Shown here: piece by piece, positions 1-5,135 of the stretch
How positions within the stretch are numbered: position 1 is the first letter of the stretch
How the letters are laid out: each line of letters starts with the position of its first letter
Origin: CAZKWG01 sp964615375
Lineage (GTDB): Bacteria > Myxococcota_A > UBA796 > CAZKWG01
Length of the DNA: 8,931 nt
Direction: 5' to 3'
Assembly: GCA_964615375.1 (NCBI GenBank)
Contig: CAZTOW010000106.1
Coordinates: 1-8,931 of the forward strand
Made by a program: the position numbers and the translations under genes
Notes under the pieces: generated by a model
Told to the model about the DNA's origin: nothing
The model's database searches: none
Seen by the model: the letters and a program-made list of their open reading frames with translations, nothing else

Positions 1-6
1 ACAGAC

Positions 7-267
7 TCACCTCCAGCTCATGTGCTGATGAGGGGGGCAGGGCGAGGATGTACGCCCCACCCGCAGCGCCGCCAGGTCCACGCCCGGCACCAGCATGCCG
101 CGCCAGTCGCGCCGGATCAGCCGCGTGAGCCGCCCGCCGTCCCGGCCGTAGCCGAGGGCGATGCCCACCGCGCGCGCCGAGAGCGCCGCCCGGTGGCCCA
201 GCAGGACAAGGGTGAGAGGTTGTTCGCCGAACATCAAGGGCAGGCAGGGCAGGTCGGGCACGGTCAC
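7..267 (-). CDS. Antirepressor-like (BRO-N/ORF6N-like) small protein, possibly frameshifted
   Basis: From the GTG at 267 this encodes about 86 residues. The core (roughly residues 14-70) reads as a short beta-strand segment, then ALSARAVGIALGYG, RLTRLIRRDW and LVPGVDLAAL. This resembles the N-terminal domain of phage-type antirepressors (a dVa.aLGY-type helix, then a W and a G.D motif), small DNA-binding proteins of phages and mobile elements; the match is from memory of the fold pattern. The GTG is chosen because it overlaps the TGA of the upstream gene as GTGA, implying translational coupling. The last 17 or so residues (VGRTSSPCPPHQHMSWR) look unlike the rest, whereas the neighbouring frame is open to the window edge and reads LPPSSAHELEVSL. 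A 6-G run at 31-36 is a plausible site for an indel, so the gene may be longer or broken. Family assignment is moderate. Confidence 0.45.
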   Translation of the reverse strand: MTVPDLPCLPLMFGEQPLTLVLLGHRAALSARAVGIALGYGRDGGRLTRLIRRDWRGMLVPGVDLAALRVGRTSSPCPPHQHMSWR

Positions 268-551
268 TCCCGGCGGGTGGCGCGTCGCCGTGGGCGGGGC
301 TTCGGGGCGGGGTCCGGCTCGGGCTCCGAGCGCGGCGGCGCTGAGGGATCGGCTCGCACCGCGGGGCGTGGGGGCAGCACCGGCATCTTCCGCCGGCTCT
401 CCAGCAGCCACGTCCCCAGGAAGACCAGATCGTCCAGCGCCTCGCGCCCGTCCTCCCGCGTCAGCGGCTCGGCCGACGCGGGCTGGAGCAGGCCCCGCAG
501 CTCGTCGATGAGCTGCTCACGGGTCTGCTCGGGGGTGGGAGTGGGCGGCAC
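264..551 (-). CDS. Small hypothetical protein, Pro/Arg-rich tail
   Basis: A 95-residue protein I do not recognise. Residues 1-55 are charged and probably helical (EQTREQLIDELRGLL, then LTREDGREALDDLVFLGTWLLE). Residues 56-95 are low-complexity Pro/Arg/Glu ending in PRPRRRATRRE, a likely disordered, basic tail. The start is a GTG with GCGAGG six bases upstream (558-563). Its TGA overlaps the GTG of the antirepressor-like gene by four bases, so the two are probably one operon and translationally coupled. An alternative frame from an ATG at 588 reads MPYLSGITREAGR before hitting a stop at 517, so a small indel near the start cannot be excluded. The plus-strand frames here are also open but show compositional shadow character. 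A nucleic-acid-binding accessory role is conceivable but not shown. Confidence 0.5.
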   Translation of the reverse strand: MPPTPTPEQTREQLIDELRGLLQPASAEPLTREDGREALDDLVFLGTWLLESRRKMPVLPPRPAVRADPSAPPRSEPEPDPAPKPRPRRRATRRE

Positions 552-900
552 GACCGGCCTCGCGGGTGATGCCGGAGAGGTAGGGCATGCGGGGGCCGGG
601 CGGTGTTCGGCGGGTGTGAGGTAGCTGGGCCTCCTGGGAACGCGCGTCGTGCCTTTCGGCAGTCCACCAAACGGGGGGGGGCAGTAGTCTCGGCGAACTA
701 CGCCGCGAGTGCTTGTGAGGCTCGTGTGAACTCGTGGGCCTTTCGGGTAGCAAAATCAGTCCCTGTCCGATCCCCCCGTATCCATTGATCGAGCCAACCA
801 TGCTTGCTCCTCGCTTGATTGGCGGCAGGCTGCGCGATAGGGGCTACCAGAGGTGCTCAACGCCATGGGAGCTGTTCGCGTCACCAGCCAGGTGTTCCAC
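552..900. other. Gene-free stretch with a 9-G run and a composition change
   Basis: No convincing gene. Composition drops from very GC-rich to more balanced at about 690-720, the left boundary of the lower-GC segment. A run of nine G lies at 673-681. I see no tRNA: the segment near 745-785 has a CCCTGTCCGATCCCCCC string faintly like a T-arm but lacks a foldable cloverleaf. Promoters for the outward genes (551 minus, 901 plus) should lie here, but no clear -35/-10 pair stands out. Confidence 0.5.
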
Positions 901-1521
901 ATGAGAACCCGAAGTGGATTGCTCCACGTGCTCGTTCTCGCTTCCGTCTGTTTGACGCCTCCTTTGGGCACAGCCTTCGGGCTGCCGGCCTACGCGCAAG
1001 GTGCTTCACCGCGCATGGCCGCAACGCCGTTGGAGGGATCTTGGCTAATCGTGTTGAGTGATGCCATGAAACGGTCACTGACCATTATGCGGATTGGACT
1101 TCAACTGCCACCGGCAACCGAGGACGAGATGTTGCGGGCACGGCTCACCGCAGAGGAGCGCCTCCAGGTCGTTGCTGTGGCGCAGCTTCTCGCTGCGAAC
1201 CCAAACTCCGACGAAGTGCTCAAGATGCGCGCCTCCGTTCAATACTTTCCCGCAACGAGAATGACCTTCAGCGGTGATAGCCGAACAGCTTTCATGGGTC
1301 CGATCCAGACTCACGATGACAGGTTTCGCATAGTGTCGATAGAGGGTGCTCGTGTCATAGTTGATGCTACTCCAAACGGAATGGCTCCGTTCGACGGCGT
1401 ATGGGCGCCAACTCGGGAGGAGTATATCCTCGTAGATGAGAACACCTTGATCGCGGTTGATGGCGCATCAGATCGCCACATTACGTTTCGACGAGTTGCG
1501 CCGAGTGACAATTCGCAGTGA
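901..1521 (+). CDS. Exported hypothetical protein with Sec signal peptide
   Basis: About 206 residues from the ATG at 901; I do not recognise the family. Residues 1-32 form a typical Sec signal: basic n-region (MRTR), hydrophobic core (LLHVLVLASVCL) and a signal peptidase I site AYA before QG. There is no lipobox, so a soluble periplasmic or secreted protein is expected. The mature part starts LEGSWLIVL, has a helical middle (LTAEERLQVVAVAQLL), then alternating beta segments (MTFSGDS, FRIVSIEGARVIVDA, HITFRRV), compatible with a small beta-sandwich or lipocalin-like barrel, which is only an impression. In-frame starts at 853 (GTG) and 865 (ATG, AGAGG 11 bases upstream) would put extra residues before the signal; 901 gives the better signal peptide. 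A membrane-protein gene follows 31 bases later on the same strand. Base composition is lower in GC than the recombinase block. Confidence 0.65.
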   Translation: MRTRSGLLHVLVLASVCLTPPLGTAFGLPAYAQGASPRMAATPLEGSWLIVLSDAMKRSLTIMRIGLQLPPATEDEMLRARLTAEERLQVVAVAQLLAANPNSDEVLKMRASVQYFPATRMTFSGDSRTAFMGPIQTHDDRFRIVSIEGARVIVDATPNGMAPFDGVWAPTREEYILVDENTLIAVDGASDRHITFRRVAPSDNSQ

Positions 1522-1552
1522 CCAAGCATCACTAAAACGAATCGAGGCATGA

Positions 1553-1951
1553 ATGTACGAGCGGCGACAAACCGATGACAGCGTGAACGAGGGCGCAGCC
1601 GATGAAGTTCGTATGGTTATGGCTGGGGCTCCAGATGGAGGTTGTACGGGGTGCTTGCTGATTGCATCGAAGTATGCCGCCACCGCAGTGTTTGGTGTTG
1701 GTGTTCTTTTCCGATTGGACGGCTGCCTCTTTGTGGGGGGGGGGGTGCTCGTTCTGCTGGATGCGCTCTTCATTTGGATTACCATCGAGAAGAAGGCCGG
1801 TCTGCTGCCAAGTGGTGCCTGGCTTCATCTCGCAGCGTGGATCATTGGATGTCTCATGGTGACCCCATGGTACACTGGGTTCGTGTGGGGATCGGGCGTC
1901 GTGGGAGTTCTCACGGCCATGTCGGGAGGTCGAATTCTTCGCCGACTATAG
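1553..1951 (+). CDS. Small multi-pass membrane protein with 11-G tract
   Basis: A 132-residue protein of unknown function. After a hydrophilic N-terminus (about 1-30) there are probably four membrane segments: about 34-53, 58-78, 88-105 and 106-123, ending in a basic RILRRL. The ATG has GAGG at 1544-1547, five bases upstream. It lies 31 bases after the exported-protein gene on the same strand, so co-transcription is likely. A run of eleven G (1735-1745) encodes V-G-G-G-V at residues 61-65. Hydrophobic segments on both sides are in one frame, so the sequence as given is in the open state. Losing one G would shift to a frame stopping at 1862, and gaining one would shift to a frame open to 2019, so the tract could switch the C-terminal half. 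Coding status is moderate because the frame depends on that homopolymer count. Confidence 0.5.
   Translation: MYERRQTDDSVNEGAADEVRMVMAGAPDGGCTGCLLIASKYAATAVFGVGVLFRLDGCLFVGGGVLVLLDALFIWITIEKKAGLLPSGAWLHLAAWIIGCLMVTPWYTGFVWGSGVVGVLTAMSGGRILRRL
1735..1745. repeat. 11-base poly-G tract inside a membrane-protein gene
   Basis: Eleven consecutive G inside the reading frame of the membrane-protein gene. Long G tracts in coding sequence are classic slipped-strand sites in phase-variable genes, and are also common places for sequencing errors. The sequence alone cannot separate the two. Confidence 0.9.
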
Positions 1952-1958
1952 CGGCGAA
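1938..1958. terminator. Hairpin between convergent genes
   Basis: A perfect 7-bp stem (TTCGCCG 1938-1944 with CGGCGAA 1952-1958) and a 7-base loop containing the TAG stop of the membrane-protein gene. It lies between convergent genes (stops at 1951 and 1969), where a shared terminator is expected. No strong T-run follows on either strand, so intrinsic termination is uncertain. Confidence 0.4.
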
Positions 1959-1968
1959 TTCGAATACC

Positions 1969-2742
1969 TCAAATTTCTTCGATCTGCCAACCGTCTTTGG
2001 TGGGCATGACAAAGTATGAGCCTCGACAATGATCGCAGGTGGAGTCGAGTTCGTACGTATCTATGCTTTCGTTGTGAAACACGTTGAACTCCCCTGTGCC
2101 ACATGAGCACGGCCCACAATGTATCAGCGCGCCTCCGACAACTGGAGTCCCTGTGCCAGTTTGGCCTCGACGATGAGTCGATTCTGTGTTCGACTCCATA
2201 GCATCGAACTGCGTCATGGCGCTCTGGAGAGCTGTCTGCATCACATGTTTCATGCCTTCCTGTGCGTCTTGGTTCCACATGATGTCCTGTAGGTGGACGT
2301 GGCGTTTCGCGATTTCTAGAGTTCTAAATGGGCCGCGAATTGGATCATCTCCTGCTTCATGGTCCCAGAAGACTTTCACGGTGTATCGGTTGAAGAACCA
2401 TAGCATCTTAGTCTTTTTAATCGCATAGCGTCGGCGTAGAATACCAACACCAGATCGGGCGATCCATGTGTCGTGTGAGAACTGGTAGAACTGAACTGTT
2501 CGATCCGCGCGAGGAGTCTCCTCATCGAATGAGTCCATGTGCGCCTCAACGGCTCGCAGTGGGTCAGGATGAGCGCCGTAGAACCTGCCTCCGTCAATAT
2601 TGACGATCAGTTTGTCATCGCGAAGGAACCGCTGGTGCTCTGCTTCGGTGGCTTCATACTGGTATACCATCCACTCTGAGCCGTCAGGTGCAAGTGAAAC
2701 ATAGTAATAGATGTGTTTACTATTCTGCGCCGAGAATGACAC
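1969..2742 (-). CDS. Hypothetical protein with C-terminal zinc-ribbon-like cysteines
   Basis: A 257-residue soluble protein I do not recognise. The GTG start has GGAG (2751-2754) eight bases upstream. Residues 1-60 resemble a beta-rich domain (HIYYYVSLAPDGSEWMVYQYE), residues 82-160 contain basic and aromatic stretches (ILRRRYAIKKTKMLWFFNRY), and about 160-185 is helical. The C-terminus carries C209, C212, C214, C236 and C239 (CGPCSCG ... CDHCRG), a CxxC(xC)...CxxC arrangement typical of a treble-clef or zinc-ribbon fold, suggesting metal-stabilised nucleic-acid or protein binding. It is transcribed in the same direction as the winged-helix operon but 153 bases downstream of it and lower in GC, so probably a separate unit of different origin. 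The near-repeat pair at 2778-2843 lies in its upstream region. Function unknown. Confidence 0.65.
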   Translation of the reverse strand: MSFSAQNSKHIYYYVSLAPDGSEWMVYQYEATEAEHQRFLRDDKLIVNIDGGRFYGAHPDPLRAVEAHMDSFDEETPRADRTVQFYQFSHDTWIARSGVGILRRRYAIKKTKMLWFFNRYTVKVFWDHEAGDDPIRGPFRTLEIAKRHVHLQDIMWNQDAQEGMKHVMQTALQSAMTQFDAMESNTESTHRRGQTGTGTPVVGGALIHCGPCSCGTGEFNVFHNESIDTYELDSTCDHCRGSYFVMPTKDGWQIEEI

Positions 2743-2777
2743 TACGGGATCTCCATGGTGAAACAGCGGTCCTTGAT

Positions 2778-2843
2778 CGCTATCAGTGCGTGGAATCTCT
2801 GAGTGGTTATCCTGTTAGTCTATCTTGCGCCATCAGTGTGTGG
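2778..2843. promoter_or_regulatory. Two 16-base near-repeats 50 bp apart upstream of the zinc-ribbon gene
   Basis: CGCTATCAGTGCGTGG at 2778-2793 and CGCCATCAGTGTGTGG at 2828-2843 match at 14 of 16 positions, in direct orientation and exactly 50 bases apart, about five helical turns. They begin 36 and 86 bases upstream of the GTG at 2742, a typical place for tandem operator sites. The first also overlaps a small dyad TGAT-CGCT-ATCA (2774-2785). Regulator and function are unknown. Confidence 0.35.
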
Positions 2844-2883
2844 CTTTGGGGTGGACGCACGCCGAGTCTGACATGGGGGGCAG

Positions 2884-2894
2884 CGCAGGTAGGG
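2884..2894. repeat. Left copy of an 11-bp inverted repeat flanking the recombinase block
   Basis: CGCAGGTAGGG here and CCCTACTTGCG at 7680-7690 form an inverted pair with one mismatch. They sit just outside the stops of the winged-helix gene (2896) and the recombinase (7670), where GC content changes. This may be an element boundary or chance. Confidence 0.2.
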
Positions 2895-2895
2895 T

Positions 2896-3951
2896 TTACC
2901 AGGCTTGCATGGTGCGGTGGCGCCCCTCTCCGAGCCGCAGCCGATACCCCGCCCGAAGATCATCCTCCCCTGGCACCAGCTCCACCGGATCCTCCGGCAG
3001 CGACATCGGCGGCTTGCTCCCCTTGAACGCCTGCCCGAGCGCGCTCCGAAGCTGCCGCAACCGCTGGTCGTACCTCTCGAACACCGGCTCCTTCCCCCGC
3101 TTGATCTCGTCCCCCCACAGGGCCAGGATCATGTCCCGCCGGGTGACCACGTCCCCCGGCCGGGCCGCGAGCTGCTCCAGGAAGCGTGCGGTCAGGCCCG
3201 TGAGCCGGATCAGTCGCCCGCCGTACCACACCTGGTCCCGCCGCTGGTCGATCACCAGCGCGTACCGTGGCCACAACAACGGCCCCAGGTCCACGGGCAG
3301 ATCCAGCCCCAGGATCACCTCCGAGCGATCCACGCTCAGCCGCCGGTCCTCCCAGCTCGCCGCGTCCGCCAGGGCCAGCCAGAACACGCGCACCCCAGCG
3401 ATCTCGGTCGGCGCCCCGGCCTGCACCTGGCTCGGGTGGGCCACCACCAGGACCAGCGCCGCCAGCCCGGACCCGCTCGCGACCCGGAACAGCTCCGCCT
3501 CAAGCCCGGCCCACCGCGGCCGGTCCAGCCACAGGTACCGGATCCGCGCCTCCGCGATGCGCCCCTCGCCCAGCAGCACCGGCCCCGGCCCGCCGCGATC
3601 CTCGACGCGCGCCTCCAACCCGAGGGCCTCGGCCAGCCTCGCCAGCAGCACCGCCCGGTCCACCACCAGCATCCGCGCGTCGGGCTCCAGCCGCTCGGCC
3701 GCGCAGCTCGCCGGGGCGAGCCCACACGCGGCGATCAGCTCGTCGCCGCGCGCCACCACGCGCCGCGCGCAGCCCGGCGCCGCGTTCAGGGCGCAGGGCC
3801 AGGTCGCGCCGGGTCGGGCGGGAAGCGCCGAGAGCAGGCCCGCCTCCAGCCACGCTGTCACCATCTCCGGGCCGCAGGCGGACGCCCAGGTCGAGGCCAG
3901 CCTGTGTCGCCCCGTCCCCTCCGCGATGAGCGCCCAACCAGCCCGGTTCAC
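2896..3951 (-). CDS. Winged-helix (OmpR/PhoB-type) DNA-binding protein with N-terminal Cys quartet
   Basis: A 351-residue cytosolic protein. Residues about 230-338 look like a Trans_reg_C winged helix: a small sheet (ALVIDQRRDQVWYGGRLIRLT), a helix (TARFLEQLAARPG), then VVTRRDMILALWG, the recognition-helix region ERYDQRLRQLRSALG, and a final hairpin AGYRLRL. There is no phospho-receiver domain. The N-terminal part has C53, C61, C76 and C83 in the context WPC.......C then AACGLAPASC, a possible zinc site, followed by an alpha/beta domain (about 90-230) with LVLVVAHPSQVQAG that I do not recognise. The GTG start overlaps the upstream TGA as GTGA, with GAGG just before it, so it is coupled to the 330-residue gene. 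As the second gene of an operon divergent from a serine recombinase, it may regulate the shared intergenic region (inference). The winged helix is confident; the role is not. Confidence 0.7.
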   Translation of the reverse strand: MNRAGWALIAEGTGRHRLASTWASACGPEMVTAWLEAGLLSALPARPGATWPCALNAAPGCARRVVARGDELIAACGLAPASCAAERLEPDARMLVVDRAVLLARLAEALGLEARVEDRGGPGPVLLGEGRIAEARIRYLWLDRPRWAGLEAELFRVASGSGLAALVLVVAHPSQVQAGAPTEIAGVRVFWLALADAASWEDRRLSVDRSEVILGLDLPVDLGPLLWPRYALVIDQRRDQVWYGGRLIRLTGLTARFLEQLAARPGDVVTRRDMILALWGDEIKRGKEPVFERYDQRLRQLRSALGQAFKGSKPPMSLPEDPVELVPGEDDLRAGYRLRLGEGRHRTMQAW

Positions 3952-4940
3952 GTCCTCGGCGCGCCTCCCAGCAGGCCGCGCTCGGCGAGGAAGGCGCGCA
4001 CGTCGGGCTCCTCGCGCGGGCGGTCGTAGACGACGAGGTGGGGCGGGCGGATCTCCACCCGGGCCTCTCGCGCGTCGAGCTGCAGGTCCAGCGTGATGGC
4101 GAGCAGCCGGTCGAGCTGGTCGCCGAGGTCCAGGCGGCTCAGCCAGCCGAGCACGTCCCCGCCCAGCAGGTGGAGCACGTCGCCCGGGGCGTCGCCGGCG
4201 AGCTCGACGGCGGCCAGCCGCGCCCGCGCGACCGTGCGCGTGGGGCGCAGCGCGGCCGTGGGGGAGGCGAGGAAGGGCGCCAGCGTCAGGGCTGGGCCGC
4301 CAAACCAGCCAGGATCGCCAAACAGGGCCTCACCGAACGCGGCCTGGAAGAGCGTCCGGCGCGGTACCGCGTCCGTCGCCACGCGCAGCCGCCCCCGCGC
4401 CCGGTCGAAGACCACCAGATCGCTGGTGATGAGCCGCACATCGCCGCGCGGGCCGCGCCGCGGGGGGCCGCTGGACCGCACGCGCGCGCGCAGCTCGGCG
4501 CCCGCCTCGCGCAGCTCGAGCTCGACATCCTCATGCCAGCGGGCCTCCAGGGCGGGGCGGAGACTGGCCAGCAGCCGCGCGCCCAGGTCGCCGAGGGTCG
4601 GGCGTCGTCCAGGCTCCGCCCCCGCCAGCTCCCAGACGGGCCAGCGGTGTCGCCCCTGGGCCGCCGCCGCCTCCACCAGCCGCTCGGGCGCGCGCAGCGC
4701 CGCGCGGACCGCCGCGCCCGAGCCCGGGCCGACCTCAGCCAGCCCGGCGTCCAGCACGAGCCCGGCGCCGCCCTCGTCCCCGACCGCGGCGGCGGCCTCC
4801 AGCGCAGCCCGCAGCGTGCGGGGGATCGGCCCCTGGTGGAGCTCGCCCCCGAGCCACCCCAGCCCGTTGGCGGACACCGGGGGCAGGTCGATCAGGGGAT
4901 CAGCAAGATCAAGCTCTCTCATCAGCTCGTGAAGCGTCAT
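3948..4940 (-). CDS. Hypothetical 330-residue protein, operon partner of the winged-helix regulator
   Basis: Not recognised. The ATG at 4940 is preferred because GAGGG (4949-4953) lies eight bases upstream; an in-frame TTG at 5009 would add 23 residues unlike the rest, including two cysteines. The protein is Leu/Ala/Arg-rich and soluble, without signal peptide or membrane segments. It starts MTLHELMRELDLADPLIDLP. A central part (about 150-200) has alternating beta and basic stretches (ELELREAGAELRARVRSSG, then DVRLITSDLVVFDRARGRL). The C-terminal part (about 255-325) reads LHLLGGDVLGWLSRLDL, LLAITLDLQL, RVEIRPPHLVVYDRPREE and RAFLAERGLL. The two V.I.....LVV.DR segments look alike and may be an internal duplication. 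It overlaps the winged-helix gene by four bases and is the promoter-proximal gene diverging from the recombinase, so it probably acts with the regulator or on the recombinase, for example as a directionality or accessory factor (speculative). Confidence 0.65.
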   Translation of the reverse strand: MTLHELMRELDLADPLIDLPPVSANGLGWLGGELHQGPIPRTLRAALEAAAAVGDEGGAGLVLDAGLAEVGPGSGAAVRAALRAPERLVEAAAAQGRHRWPVWELAGAEPGRRPTLGDLGARLLASLRPALEARWHEDVELELREAGAELRARVRSSGPPRRGPRGDVRLITSDLVVFDRARGRLRVATDAVPRRTLFQAAFGEALFGDPGWFGGPALTLAPFLASPTAALRPTRTVARARLAAVELAGDAPGDVLHLLGGDVLGWLSRLDLGDQLDRLLAITLDLQLDAREARVEIRPPHLVVYDRPREEPDVRAFLAERGLLGGAPRT

Positions 4941-5135
4941 GGCCTCATCCCTCGTGCAGCCTGTCGCGTTCGCGAGCTCATGGTGCCCACAGAGACCGCC
5001 AGACTTCAATCAATCGAGGGTTGATACGGTCATTTTTTGGTCTGTTTTTAGAATCTGGCTTTGTACCGTACCTGGGGGCCCTTGCCGCCGCGCCCAGAAT
5101 ATGTCAAGTAGATCCTGTCCAAACGGGGGCCATTC
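4941..5135. promoter_or_regulatory. Divergent intergenic region between the regulator operon and the recombinase
   Basis: This 195-base region is the only AT-richer stretch in the GC-rich block and should hold both divergent promoters. A dyad ATCAA-N7-TTGAT (5009-5025) looks like an operator half-site pair. TACGGT (5025-5030) and ACCGTA (5065-5070) form a wider inverted repeat around two T-rich runs (5033-5038 and 5045-5049). TAGAAT at 5049-5054 matches five of six bases of a -10 hexamer, but no well-spaced -35 accompanies it. Serine recombinases often have their attachment site beside the gene start, so an att site is possible; no duplicate core was found in the window to support it. Confidence 0.4.

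Noticed and set aside
22..624. Plus-strand open frames across the left 600 bases
   Set aside because: Ser/Arg/Gly-rich composition without domains; the minus strand has a coupled gene pair with an antirepressor-like core.
740..790. tRNA-like segment with CCCTGTCCGATCCCCCC
   Set aside because: No acceptor, D or anticodon stems can be folded around it.
2825..5024. Long plus-strand open frames opposite the winged-helix and 330-residue genes
   Set aside because: They are Arg/Pro/Ser/Gln-rich with no recognisable domain, as expected for antisense frames of GC-rich genes; the minus-strand frames contain the winged helix, good starts and a GTGA overlap.
667..5129. Direct repeat CCAAACGGGGG at 667-677 and 5119-5129 as an att core
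   Set aside because: Eleven identical bases are expected several times by chance in a GC-rich window this long, and identity does not extend to either side.
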